Position numbers and translations under genes: made by a program
NCBI GenBank assembly: GCA_052034585.1
Contig: JBPOIJ010000139.1
Location: 15,356-79,355 of the forward strand
DNA: 64,000 bases
Source of the DNA: Xiheimicrobium sp052034585
GTDB taxonomy: Bacteria > Myxococcota > Myxococcia > Myxococcales > Myxococcaceae
Direction: 5' to 3'
In this document: positions 19,268 through 27,644 of the stretch, piece by piece
Numbering within the stretch: the stretch's first letter is position 1
Layout: each line of letters begins with the position of its first letter
The notes under the pieces: model-generated
What the model was told of the DNA's origin: nothing
The model's database searches: none
Seen by the model: the letters and a program-made list of their open reading frames with translations, nothing else

Positions 19268-19903
19268 ATGGACCTCACGCTCTACGTCGATCACCACTGG
19301 ATCTCGCCGTACGCCTTCTCCGCCTTCGTCGCGCTCGAGGAGAAGAAGGTGCCCTACGCAGTGAAGGAGGTCTCGCTGCCGAAGAAGGAGCACCTCCAGC
19401 CGGTCTACCGCGCGCACACTGGCCGGGTCCCTGCGCTCCAGCACGGCGACTTCTGGCTCGCCGAGTCGTCGGCGATCGCCGAGTACCTGGCCGACGTGTT
19501 TCCGTTCCCAGCGCACCCGCGCCTCTTCCCCGAGGACTTCAAGGAACGAGCGATCTGCCGCGAGGTGATGGCCTGGGTGCGCAGCGATCTGATGCCGATT
19601 CGCGAGGAGCGCTCGACGTACACCGTCTGGTACGAGCCCTCGAAGAAGCCGCTCACCCCAGCGGGAGAGGCGGCCAAGGCGCGGTTGCTCGCCGCGTGCG
19701 ATCGGCTGATCTCTGAGGACCGGACGACGCTCTTCGCGCAGTGGTGCATCGCCGACGTCGATCTCTCGATGATGCTCCGGCGCCTGGCGGCGAGCGGCGA
19801 CTCGATGCCTGCGAAGGTGAAGCGCTACCTGGACGCGAACTGGCAGCGGCCGTCGGTTCGCAAGTGGAACGATCGCCAACGGCCTCCATACTCCGCGTAT
19901 TGA
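19268..19903 (+). CDS. yfcF: Glutathione S-transferase, YfcF type
   Basis: The 211-residue protein has a thioredoxin-fold N-domain beginning LTLYVDHHWISPYAFSAFVA, the substrate-side ESSAIAEYL motif (residues 60-70), and a helical C-domain. It closely follows E. coli YfcF in order and motif (EEKKVPY, EHLQP, AWVRSDLMPIREERSTYTVW, WCIADVDLSMMLRRL, WQRPSVRKW). That enzyme is a glutathione S-transferase with peroxidase activity linked to oxidative stress. The length is as expected and no key segment is missing. The upstream bases 19134-19267 hold the leader and the divergent lipoprotein start. Confidence 0.85.
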   Translation: MDLTLYVDHHWISPYAFSAFVALEEKKVPYAVKEVSLPKKEHLQPVYRAHTGRVPALQHGDFWLAESSAIAEYLADVFPFPAHPRLFPEDFKERAICREVMAWVRSDLMPIREERSTYTVWYEPSKKPLTPAGEAAKARLLAACDRLISEDRTTLFAQWCIADVDLSMMLRRLAASGDSMPAKVKRYLDANWQRPSVRKWNDRQRPPYSAY

Positions 19904-19934
19904 AGGGCCGCGGACGCGGAGCCGATCGGGTCGC

Positions 19935-20564
19935 TCAGCACCCCTCGCGCGCCGCCGCCGGAGCGTGCGCGTTCTGCCGCTTGATGGGCTGGATCGGCAG
20001 CTCTGCGGGCGCCCCAGTCGGGCGCTCTCCGGAGAAGTACGCGCGCACCGCCTCGAGCCGCTGCTTCTCGAGCAGTTGCTCGGCGTCCATCTCGCCGCCG
20101 AACGTCACCGGGGCGAGCACGTCGCGCTGCCAGCCCTCCCAGCCGCCAGCGAGCATGTAGAGCCGCGGGTTCTTCGCGAGCAGCTTCGGCAGCTCGACGG
20201 TCTCGTCGCCCTTCGCGGTGTAGAGCACCAGCTTCTTCGACAGATCGACGAACATCGTCTCCTGTACCGCCTTGCGGCCCTGCGCCGCGTCGACGTGACA
20301 GACGCCGCAGCTCACCGCGCCCTTGACGTGCGCCTTGGCGAAGTCGTCCTGGCCGCGCAGGTCGATCACCGCGAAGTCGCGCTTCCCCTCGATGATCCAC
20401 GAGGCGAGCTCACGCGGCTGCACCTGCCGCGCGGTCTGGGAGACGCCGAAGTGCAGCCGGCGCTTCGGCTCGCCTCGCAACGACAGGCCAGCGACGGCCA
20501 CGCCTGCCACCAGGAACACCGCCGAGAACACCACCGCCTTCTTCGACACCTGGGGCAGCTTCAT
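19935..20564 (-). CDS. Rhodanese-fold protein, catalytic Cys replaced, with CxxCH motif
   Basis: This 209-residue protein has an N-terminal membrane anchor or signal (AVVFSAVFLVAGVAVAGLSL). One rhodanese domain follows, with the start WIIEGKRDFAVIDLRGQDDF and the end LYMLAGGWEGW. Active rhodaneses have a Cys at the end of the LVLYC loop; here the codons read LVLYTAKGDE, with Thr in its place, so sulfur transfer through that site is not expected. In the usual CGVCH position after HVKGAV it carries a CxxCH motif that could bind heme c or form a redox pair. The start overlaps the stop of the upstream YeeE gene (ATGA). It is the last gene of the sulfur operon; a periplasmic location is inferred. 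Confidence 0.8.
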   Translation of the reverse strand: MKLPQVSKKAVVFSAVFLVAGVAVAGLSLRGEPKRRLHFGVSQTARQVQPRELASWIIEGKRDFAVIDLRGQDDFAKAHVKGAVSCGVCHVDAAQGRKAVQETMFVDLSKKLVLYTAKGDETVELPKLLAKNPRLYMLAGGWEGWQRDVLAPVTFGGEMDAEQLLEKQRLEAVRAYFSGERPTGAPAELPIQPIKRQNAHAPAAAREGC

Positions 20565-21166
20565 GACGTGCCTCGCTTTGCGGCGAACTTCCGATCGAGC
20601 ACATGAGTCAGTCCGAAGGCGCCGAGCGCGATCGCCACCACCAGCAAGACGACGACTCCAGCGGGAACGCCCAGCCACTCGTGCACCATGACTCGACCCA
20701 TCGACGAGCTCCCATAGAAGGGCGCGATCGCGTCGTAGGAGAAGAAGAACGCGAGCAGGCCGATGAAGAAGCCGCCCATGAAGGTGATCGCGTCGATCTT
20801 CCCGGTCGCGCACGCCACCACCGCAGTGCCGGGGCAGTACTGGCCGACTCCGAAGCCGACGCCGAAGATGAGGCCGCCGATGATCTGCGGCCAGAGGAAC
20901 GTCTCGTTCACGTACACCGCGGAGAGATCGACGACGCCGAGGTACCAGAGGCCGAAGAGCCCGACCATCGCCACCAGGATCGCGGTGAACATCACCCGCA
21001 GCACCGCGAAGTTGTAGCCGTACCACTGGCCCGCGAGCGTTCGTGCGCTGCCGAAGCCTGCGCGCTCGAGGGTGAAGCCGAAGCCGATGCCGAGCAGGCC
21101 CGCCGCCACGATCATCGCCGTGGGGCCCCACTCACCGACCTTCGAGAAGGGTGCGATGGGATCCAT
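20561..21166 (-). CDS. YeeE/YedE-family sulfur transporter, half 2
   Basis: The 201-residue membrane protein has about five hydrophobic helices and the YeeE/YedE signature GVGFGVGQYCPGTAVVACATG, with its conserved Cys. The family (for example TsuA) imports thiosulfate through Cys residues lining the pore. TsuA-like proteins are usually one long chain, and here the two halves are separate, adjacent genes. The other half is 21169-21810, and its stop lies 2 bases upstream of this ATG. The ATG at 21166 was preferred because the longer frame adds 25 Arg/Leu residues with no helix. It overlaps the rhodanese gene downstream. Confidence 0.85.
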   Translation of the reverse strand: MDPIAPFSKVGEWGPTAMIVAAGLLGIGFGFTLERAGFGSARTLAGQWYGYNFAVLRVMFTAILVAMVGLFGLWYLGVVDLSAVYVNETFLWPQIIGGLIFGVGFGVGQYCPGTAVVACATGKIDAITFMGGFFIGLLAFFFSYDAIAPFYGSSSMGRVMVHEWLGVPAGVVVLLVVAIALGAFGLTHVLDRKFAAKRGTS

Positions 21167-21168
21167 GA

Positions 21169-21810
21169 TCAGAGCCACTCCTTCCGCACGAAGTAGGCGA
21201 CCGCGTAGCCGCCGGCGAAGACCGCCAGCATGAAGGCCCAACTCCCGAGCGCGAGCGTGGCACCTCCAGTGAGCGCCTGGCCCGAGGTGCAGCCTCGTGC
21301 GAGCCGCGCGCCGTACGCCGAGATGAAGCCGCCGAGCGTCGAGAGCACGATGCGGCGGGTGTTGGTGGTGTGCGGCCCTCGAGCGATCTCGAAGCCCGAG
21401 CGCCGCGCGAGCACGCCCGAGATGAAGCCGCCCACGACGACGCCGATGAACATGTAGACGAGGAAGTCGTCGAGCGGGTCGGCAGGGCCCTTGAGGTATT
21501 GGCCGGTGTACTCGTTGCGACGCGCGATGGTGTCGGCGTCGGCGGAGGTGCCTCCACGTGCCGAGACCTCGACCTTCTGGAGACTCCAGGCCGCCATGCG
21601 CGTCACTGCGCCAGAAGCCCCCAGCCCACGGCCGGTGATCACGAACGCGGCGAGCAGCACCAGGCCGAGCACCACGCCAGCGACGTAGGAGTTCCAGTAG
21701 GGCTGCGGCACCGGGCGCACCTCCGGCTCACTCTGAGGCGCGGCAGCCGAGAGCTCGGGCGGCGCAGCGACGGCGGGGGGCGCGGGGAGGACGGCTTCAG
21801 GGGCGCTCAT
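21169..21810 (-). CDS. YeeE/YedE-family sulfur transporter, half 1
   Basis: This 213-residue protein starts with a 35-residue Pro/Ala-rich cytoplasmic stretch and then has about four hydrophobic helices. The YeeE/YedE motif GARLARGCTSGQALTGGA (about 165-182) carries the conserved Cys that in TsuA-type transporters contacts thiosulfate. It would pair with the second half encoded immediately downstream. The stop of the upstream NrfD gene is one base before the ATG, so these are almost certainly co-translated. It fits a module that brings a reduced sulfur compound into or across the cell. Confidence 0.85.
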   Translation of the reverse strand: MSAPEAVLPAPPAVAAPPELSAAAPQSEPEVRPVPQPYWNSYVAGVVLGLVLLAAFVITGRGLGASGAVTRMAAWSLQKVEVSARGGTSADADTIARRNEYTGQYLKGPADPLDDFLVYMFIGVVVGGFISGVLARRSGFEIARGPHTTNTRRIVLSTLGGFISAYGARLARGCTSGQALTGGATLALGSWAFMLAVFAGGYAVAYFVRKEWL

Positions 21811-21811
21811 C

Positions 21812-23080
21812 TCAGGCCTCCTTGGGAGTCGGAGTGGACAGCCGCAGAGCTCGCAGCCCGGCGACGAACAACAAGGCAGCAGCGGAGATCGCTCCAGCCA
21901 CGATCAGCGCCTCGACGATCGAGGGGGTGTAGGGGAGGAAGCCCTCGGGGTTCCCCTTGAAGGGCGGTTGATACGAGTACCGCTCCCCGAGCGCGCCGAC
22001 GACGGGCTTCAACGACAGCATCTGCCCCTGGAGCACGAAGTTGTACCGCATCACGAAGACGCTCAGCATCGGCAGGAAGGCGCCCAAGGTGATCGCGCGC
22101 CACGACTTCCGCCACGGCCCCAGCAGCAACACGAGCGGGATGACGAGCCCGAGCAGCACCTCGAAGCCCCAGAAGCTCACGAAGAGGGGCCCGGTGAGAG
22201 CGGCCATCGTCGGCTCGAACTTGCCGTGGTGGTGGCCCTGCACGCCCATGAGCAGCTTCCAGACGGTGAAGAAGACGATGATCAGGAGGAAGAGCGCGAG
22301 CAGCTTGCGGAGCGCCTCCATCAGCGGTCGATGCTCGGCCTTCAGCGCGCCCTCGGGGCCGAAGTAGTCGGTGAGCGCCACGAGGAGGATCAGCAGCGCC
22401 GCGCCGCACATGAGCGCCGAGGCGATGAAGTACACGGGCAGCAGCGGGCCGTACCAGAACGGGCGCGCGTGGGAGAAGCCGAAGACCGCGCCGAGGTTCG
22501 AGTGCGCCGCCACCGCCGCGATCACGCTCGCCAGCCCGAACGCCTGCGCGCGTGCATGGTTCTCCCTGAAGAGGAAGAAGAGCTCGAGGCCGATCAGCAC
22601 CATGTAGACCCCGTAGAGCGTGCCCATCCACCAGATCGGCGCCGTCGGGTTGGGCGAGATGATCGCGTAGATCGCCAGCTTGAAGGGCGACTCGAGCTCG
22701 GTCGCGATCACCGAGAAGCCCACCAACAGCGTCACGAAGGCGAGGAAGATGGCGCGCTTCGCGATCGGCTCGAAGACCTTGATCCCGAAGACGTGGCCGA
22801 GCGAGCTCACGAGGCACAGGCCGGTGCTCGAGACGACGAAGAAGACGTAGGTGGCGATCAGCACGCCCCACGAGATCTCCGAGGTCGTTCCCATCACGTG
22901 GTGGCCGCGCAAGAGCGCCAGGCCGGCCGCGCCCGCGCCGATCAGCGCGATCACGAGCAGCCCCTGGAGCAGCCGCTTCCCACGCACTTGGTGGGGCAGG
23001 TCTCCGCTGGAGATCGAGAGGAGCGCAGGGACCCGCGCGAGGCCATCTCTGCTGACGATGTCGTCGAGGTGGAGGTTCAT
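21812..23080 (-). CDS. NrfD-type membrane subunit of a molybdopterin oxidoreductase
   Basis: A 422-residue integral membrane protein with about ten helices, much longer than PsrC (about 250), as in DsrP/HybB-like and NrfD proteins. Recognisable segments are the GVYMVLIGLELFFLFRENH region and the His-containing loop near residue 240 (GHHHGKFEP). NrfD-type subunits exchange electrons with membrane quinones and pass them to, or take them from, the Fe-S subunit. The cognate Fe-S and catalytic genes lie directly upstream, in the usual order. An upstream frame extension was rejected because it is Arg-rich, and the ATG at 23080 begins the natural N-terminus. Confidence 0.85.
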   Translation of the reverse strand: MNLHLDDIVSRDGLARVPALLSISSGDLPHQVRGKRLLQGLLVIALIGAGAAGLALLRGHHVMGTTSEISWGVLIATYVFFVVSSTGLCLVSSLGHVFGIKVFEPIAKRAIFLAFVTLLVGFSVIATELESPFKLAIYAIISPNPTAPIWWMGTLYGVYMVLIGLELFFLFRENHARAQAFGLASVIAAVAAHSNLGAVFGFSHARPFWYGPLLPVYFIASALMCGAALLILLVALTDYFGPEGALKAEHRPLMEALRKLLALFLLIIVFFTVWKLLMGVQGHHHGKFEPTMAALTGPLFVSFWGFEVLLGLVIPLVLLLGPWRKSWRAITLGAFLPMLSVFVMRYNFVLQGQMLSLKPVVGALGERYSYQPPFKGNPEGFLPYTPSIVEALIVAGAISAAALLFVAGLRALRLSTPTPKEA

Positions 23081-23091
23081 GGTGGGTACAC

Positions 23092-23628
23092 TCAGGTGAG
23101 GAAGAAGAGCCGGGGTGAAGTGCCCTCTTCGGGCTTGAGCACCTTCCAGCCGCGGGCCTGGAGTTGTTGGAAGACGGCGGCGCGCGGGTCGTCGAGGTCG
23201 CCGAAGGTGAGCGCCTTGGTCGGGCAGACGGTGACGCAGGCTGGGTCCTTTCCTTCGCGCACGCGGTGAACGCAGAAGGTGCATTTGTCGACGTAGCCGT
23301 CGGGGTGCATGTACCGAACCTCGTACGGGCACGAGACGATGCAGGCCTTGCAACCGATGCACTTGTTGGGATCGACCACGACGATCCCGCCGTCTTCGTA
23401 GTGGCTCGCGCCCGTCGGGCACGCCGTCACGCACGGAGCGTTCTCGCAGTGGTTGCAGCGTTCACTTCGCGTCTCGAGCGAGAGCATCGGGAAGACGCCA
23501 CGCTCGGTCTGCACCGTCCAGCAGCGCGCTTCGCCTTCGGGCACTGCGTTCTCGTTCTTGCACGCGATGACACAGGCGTTGCAGGTGACGCAGAGCTTCT
23601 GATCGACCGTCATGCCGTAGCGGGCCAT
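23092..23628 (-). CDS. 4Fe-4S electron-transfer subunit (NrfC/PsrB/PhsB type)
   Basis: A 178-residue protein with four ferredoxin-type clusters. The Cys motifs are CVTCNACVIACKN (residues 13-25), CNHCENAPCVTACP (58-71), CIGCKACIVSCP (90-101) and CTFCVHRVREGKDPACVTVCP (117-137). It relays electrons between the molybdopterin subunit and the NrfD-type membrane subunit. Its start lies 2 bases after the stop of the catalytic subunit and its stop 11 bases before the NrfD start. No twin-Arg signal is seen, so it would be carried out with the Tat-exported catalytic subunit, as in Psr/Phs complexes. Full length and intact. Confidence 0.9.
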   Translation of the reverse strand: MARYGMTVDQKLCVTCNACVIACKNENAVPEGEARCWTVQTERGVFPMLSLETRSERCNHCENAPCVTACPTGASHYEDGGIVVVDPNKCIGCKACIVSCPYEVRYMHPDGYVDKCTFCVHRVREGKDPACVTVCPTKALTFGDLDDPRAAVFQQLQARGWKVLKPEEGTSPRLFFLT

Positions 23629-23630
23629 GG

Positions 23631-25823
23631 TCAGCGCTCCTTCCAGCGAGAGACGGTCACGAAGTTCACGTTCATGCCGGTGCCACCCATCACGGGATCA
23701 CGCTTGATGCGGGTGACGAGCCTGGCGTCGCTGGCTCCCCGCCGATGGCCACGACGCAGGCGCGCGTCTTCACGCCCGAAGCCGTGCACCATGTAGACGC
23801 AGTCTTGGCGAATGCGCTCGGTGACCTTGAGCGTGATGGGCCCCGTCGAGACCGAGTCCTGGTTCTCGAGCATCACCTTGAGGCCGTGCTGCAGGCCGAG
23901 CACGCGCGCCATCTCCGCGTTCATCCACAGCTCGTTCTCGGGCACGATCTCGGTGAGCCGCGGGTTGTTGGTGGTGCGCGAGAAGGTGTGGACGGGGGAG
24001 CGGCCGAAGAGCAGCCGGAAGTAGCCGGGCGGTGGCTCCTCGGGCGCCTCGTACTCGGGCAGCGGGGGGAGACCAGCGTCGGCGAGCTTCTGGCTGAAGA
24101 ACTCCACCTTCGTGCTCGGCGTCTTCAGCTTGAGCGGCCCGGGCTCGTAGATGGGCGCCGCGGGACCGACGATGACGCCATCGCGCTTCAGCTGATCGAA
24201 CGACAGGTTCGCCTTCGTCAGCCGCGTCGAGAGGTACTCCTCGGCGTCCTTCCACGGGAAGAACTCGCCCACGCCCAGCTTGTCGGCGAGGGACTTGGCG
24301 ATCCACCAGCCCGGCTTGGTGTCGTACATCGACTTCACCGCCGGCTGCCGGAGCGCCACGTACGGCACTCGAAACGGGGTGGACTCGAGATCGTCGTAGC
24401 GCTCGAGGTAGGTGTTCTCGGGCAGCACCACGTCGGCGTAGCCCGTCACCTCGGCGGGCATCGTGTCGACCACCACCACGAAGTCGAGCGCGTTCATCGC
24501 CTCGATCGTCTTCTGGGTGTTCGGCAGGGTGAGGGGAACGTTGCAGCCGTAGACGAACCACGCGCGAATTCGCGGCTCGTCGGTGCCGTCCTTCAGCGAG
24601 GCCTGCGCGACGTCGTAGGCGCAGGGGAGGCTCGCGAGCGGGAAGGTGACTCGTGGTTGGTACCCGCTGCCGTGCGGAGCCTTCGGACCGGGGAAGCCTG
24701 GCACCGTGAGCGACTGCGGGAGATAGAACCCGCCCTTCTTGCCCCAGTTGCCGAGCAGCCCGTTCACGATGGCGATGGCTCGCGAGCGCTGGGTGTCGTT
24801 GCCGTACCAGACGACGTGCCGACCGGGGTGCACGAAGGCCGCCGGCGCGTTCTTCGCCAGCTCGCGTGCCGTCTCCCGAATGACCCGCGGCTCGAGCCCA
24901 GTCTCGAGGTAGGCCCACTCCGGCGTCTTGTCCTTCACGTGCGCGGCGAGCTGCTCGAAGCCGAGCACGTTCTGCTCGACGAAGTCGTGCTGGTAGAGCT
25001 TCTCTTCGATCAGCACGTTCGCCCAGGCGAGCAAGAGCGCGGTGTCGGTGCCTGGCTTGATCGGCAACCAGTACTTCGACTTGCCGGCCATGATCGAGAA
25101 CCGAGGGTCGACGGTGATGAAGGTGCAGCCGTGCGCGCTCGCCGCCGACATGTCCTGCACCGCGGTGTTGTGCATGTTCTCGCCGAGGTGCGAGCCGATG
25201 AAGGCGATGCACTTCGCGTTCGGCGTGTCGATGTTCTCGACCGAGCCCACCGCCTCGCCGTAGGTCAGCTCGAAGCCCGTCTCGCGAGGCCCGCGGCACT
25301 GATCGTTCGACGGCGCCACGATGTTGGTGCTGCCCATCGCCTTGAGCAGCGTCTTGAAGAAGGCGCCGCCGTGACCGTGGCTGAAGAGGGCGATGCTCTC
25401 GGGGCCGTACTTCGCTTTCACCTCCGAGAGCCGCTGCGCGGTGTACGCGAGCGCCTCGTCCCAGCTCGCCTGGCGCCACTCGTCCTTCCCGTTCACCGTC
25501 GTGCGAATGAGCGGGTGCTTGAGCCGATCAGGGTCGGCGATCGCTCCGACGCCGCCGGTGCCCCGCGGGCAGAGCTTGCCGTTCGAGAGCGGGTGCTTCG
25601 GGTTGCCCTCGAGCTTGTAGACCTGCTCGTCCTTCACGTAGGCGAGCACGCCGCACTTCCAGAAGCAGAGCTCGCAGAAGGTGGGAACGACGCGGTCGGG
25701 AGTGACGGTTCGATCGTTGGCGAGCGCCGGCTTGCTGAGGCTCCACACGCTCGCGCCCGCTGCGGCAGCCGTGAACCCCGTGGAGATCTTGAGAAACGCT
25801 CGTCTATTGAGGGCGAGAGCCAT
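23631..25823 (-). CDS. Tat-exported molybdopterin oxidoreductase, PsrA/PhsA/TtrA group
   Basis: The 730-residue catalytic subunit has a twin-Arg leader (MALALNRRAFLKISTGF), so it is exported folded. The 4Fe-4S motif C-x2-C-x3-C-x27-C begins at PTFCELCFWKCGV. The Mo ligand is probably the Cys in SNDQCRGPRETG (about residue 167 in this frame). The C-terminal molybdopterin-dinucleotide domain ends with FGREDARLRRGHRRGA. Known relatives reduce thiosulfate, polysulfide, tetrathionate or arsenate; the neighbouring sulfur transporters favour a sulfur substrate, but this cannot be told from the sequence. The ATG at 25823 starts directly at the Tat signal; a TTG at 25874 would add 17 residues. Confidence 0.85.
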   Translation of the reverse strand: MALALNRRAFLKISTGFTAAAAGASVWSLSKPALANDRTVTPDRVVPTFCELCFWKCGVLAYVKDEQVYKLEGNPKHPLSNGKLCPRGTGGVGAIADPDRLKHPLIRTTVNGKDEWRQASWDEALAYTAQRLSEVKAKYGPESIALFSHGHGGAFFKTLLKAMGSTNIVAPSNDQCRGPRETGFELTYGEAVGSVENIDTPNAKCIAFIGSHLGENMHNTAVQDMSAASAHGCTFITVDPRFSIMAGKSKYWLPIKPGTDTALLLAWANVLIEEKLYQHDFVEQNVLGFEQLAAHVKDKTPEWAYLETGLEPRVIRETARELAKNAPAAFVHPGRHVVWYGNDTQRSRAIAIVNGLLGNWGKKGGFYLPQSLTVPGFPGPKAPHGSGYQPRVTFPLASLPCAYDVAQASLKDGTDEPRIRAWFVYGCNVPLTLPNTQKTIEAMNALDFVVVVDTMPAEVTGYADVVLPENTYLERYDDLESTPFRVPYVALRQPAVKSMYDTKPGWWIAKSLADKLGVGEFFPWKDAEEYLSTRLTKANLSFDQLKRDGVIVGPAAPIYEPGPLKLKTPSTKVEFFSQKLADAGLPPLPEYEAPEEPPPGYFRLLFGRSPVHTFSRTTNNPRLTEIVPENELWMNAEMARVLGLQHGLKVMLENQDSVSTGPITLKVTERIRQDCVYMVHGFGREDARLRRGHRRGASDARLVTRIKRDPVMGGTGMNVNFVTVSRWKER

Positions 25824-25867
25824 GGTGCCCGATGAGAGCCGGGGCTCATGGAGAAGATTCGTTAATT

Positions 25868-25881
25868 CGTTCAACTGAACG
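25868..25881. promoter_or_regulatory. Palindromic motif CGTTCA-AC-TGAACG before the oxidoreductase gene
   Basis: Arms CGTTCA (25868-25873) and TGAACG (25876-25881) form a tight dyad in the AT-rich 60-base gap between the multiheme cytochrome and the molybdopterin gene. It could be an operator of an internal promoter (a TAATAC box is visible on the minus strand at its upstream side). No regulator is known; confidence is low. Confidence 0.3.
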
Positions 25882-25883
25882 TA

Positions 25884-27602
25884 TTAGAGAATGTCGCGGC
25901 ACTGCCGGGTGGGCGGCTGGCCAGCGAGCAGGGGCGTGGGGTCGGAACCGTGGCAGGTGAGACAGGCGCCAACTCGCAGGACTCGGCGCTGGGTCGAAGG
26001 GCGGAGTGGGGTGAGCCACTCCCGAGTGGAGGCTCCGGCGTCGGCGAACGGCGTGATCCACGCGTCTTGGGGCAGGCCGTCGGGCCCGGGCGCGAGTTCG
26101 GGTTCGAGGCGGATCACGAGTCGATCACGAGCCTCGACGAACCGGAGGCGCCCGCGGCCGAAGCCGAGCGCCGCCGGGTTCTGATGACAGGACTCGCACG
26201 AGCGCGCCTGCGAGGTGGTGTGCGAGGCGACCGGCGCGAAGAGCCGACGGAAGGTGCGGCGCCCGGCGTGCTCGATGGTGAGGATCATGCCTGGCGCCAC
26301 GGTGACGATGCCGCCGTCTTCCGTTTCGCCGAGCGTCGGAGGGAGCGCCTCTCCTGGCCCGCCGACTTCCTCCCACGCCCCCGGTGCCTCTGCGCGGCTG
26401 AGCAGGTCGAACATCACGCCCGCGTCGTCGTAGCTCGTGTGGCAGGAGACGCAGGTCGGGGTCCACGCGTCGTGACAGCTCTGGCACGAGAGCCTCTGGT
26501 GCGGCCCCTCACGCGCACACGCAGGGGCTTGGCGTGGTGACGATCGCGAGGTGCCCTGACTTCGCACGAGCACGGTGACGCCCCCGTCGAGCCACTGCAG
26601 GCCCGGGAGCGGCACCTCGCCGCGGCGCGCGCGTACCACCGTGGCCGCTGGGAGCCTGAGCCGATGGAGCAGCCGCTCCGACAGTGGATCGATGGATCGC
26701 GAAGTGACGCCAGGCCGCTCGCCCGCGAGGTGGCAGTCTTCACACGCGATGAGGCGCTGGTCCTCGCGATGGAGCGCGCGCGCTCCGTGTCCCATCACCT
26801 CGGCCGCGCCGTGGCAGTCCACGCAGCCCAGACCGGCCCTCGCGTGCACGTCCGGTGACATCTGCGCGAGGTGTCGCCCATCAGCCAACGTGCGCGCGCC
26901 CGGCCCCGCGTCGGCGTCACCGACGTCGAGCCAGCCCTCGTAGTTGAGCGAGATGCGCCCGCTGCGAGCATGGCACCCGAGACAGGCGACCGACTCGACC
27001 TTCCACGTCAACGATGGATGCGCTCGGAGGTGGCCACCGTCGCGCTGCTCGAGGTCTCCGAGGGCCCGTGGGTCGTAGGCGAGGTGACAGGCGAGACAGC
27101 CTCCGCCACGGGTGCGCGCGTCGATGGGGCCAGGCGCAAGCTTGGGCGTGCCGAGGTGGCAGCTGGCGCAGAGATTCCTCAGGTGACTGTCGGCGGGGCC
27201 GTGACCGAGCGTGGCGATCGGCGTCACCGCGGTGGGGGTGCTCTGTTCACCGAAGACGAACCGATCGACCGAGACGACCCCGTTCATCGTCGTCATCACG
27301 TTGTTGGCGAGGCGCGCAGGCAGATCGGGGTGACACCCCGCAGCGCCACAGGTGCGGGCTGCGTCGGCGAGCTGACCAGGGAGCCGAACGAGGCCGAGGT
27401 GGGCGAGCTCCGGCCGCTCGCTGCTCGCGATGCCGAGGTGACACCCCTCGCAGCCCAGGTTGGGGTGCCCTGGCTCACGCACGTCTTCGTGGCACCCGGC
27501 GCAGCGTGACGTCGGTGGGCCGGGTGGAGGAGTGAGCCATGGCACCAGCACCAGGGCCGCGACGATGACTCCGCTCATGAGGATCGCCCAACGCGCCTGC
27601 AT
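25884..27602 (-). CDS. Secreted multiheme cytochrome c
   Basis: This 572-residue protein has an N-terminal hydrophobic segment (about 8-22) that should act as an export signal or anchor. It holds eleven CxxCH heme c motifs (CAGCH, CEGCH, CASCH, CLACH, CLGCH, CVDCH, CEDCH, CQSCH, CVSCH, CESCH, CLTCH). One further CGAAGCH (C-x4-CH), near residue 92, may be a twelfth, atypical site. Multiheme cytochromes shuttle electrons in the periplasm, often to external acceptors. It is the first gene of the sulfur operon, 60 bases from the oxidoreductase, and may be its electron partner. The heme spacing does not match a family I recognise, such as octaheme reductases. Confidence 0.85.
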   Translation of the reverse strand: MQARWAILMSGVIVAALVLVPWLTPPPGPPTSRCAGCHEDVREPGHPNLGCEGCHLGIASSERPELAHLGLVRLPGQLADAARTCGAAGCHPDLPARLANNVMTTMNGVVSVDRFVFGEQSTPTAVTPIATLGHGPADSHLRNLCASCHLGTPKLAPGPIDARTRGGGCLACHLAYDPRALGDLEQRDGGHLRAHPSLTWKVESVACLGCHARSGRISLNYEGWLDVGDADAGPGARTLADGRHLAQMSPDVHARAGLGCVDCHGAAEVMGHGARALHREDQRLIACEDCHLAGERPGVTSRSIDPLSERLLHRLRLPAATVVRARRGEVPLPGLQWLDGGVTVLVRSQGTSRSSPRQAPACAREGPHQRLSCQSCHDAWTPTCVSCHTSYDDAGVMFDLLSRAEAPGAWEEVGGPGEALPPTLGETEDGGIVTVAPGMILTIEHAGRRTFRRLFAPVASHTTSQARSCESCHQNPAALGFGRGRLRFVEARDRLVIRLEPELAPGPDGLPQDAWITPFADAGASTREWLTPLRPSTQRRVLRVGACLTCHGSDPTPLLAGQPPTRQCRDIL

Positions 27603-27644
27603 GCCGGAACGCCTTTATCGCGACGGCGTGGGAGAGCGAACGCG

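Noticed and set aside
23745..25835. A 696-codon plus-strand open frame over the molybdopterin oxidoreductase
   Set aside because: The minus strand encodes a well-conserved enzyme with Tat and Fe-S motifs. The plus-strand product is Arg/Val/Glu/His-rich without any recognisable motif.
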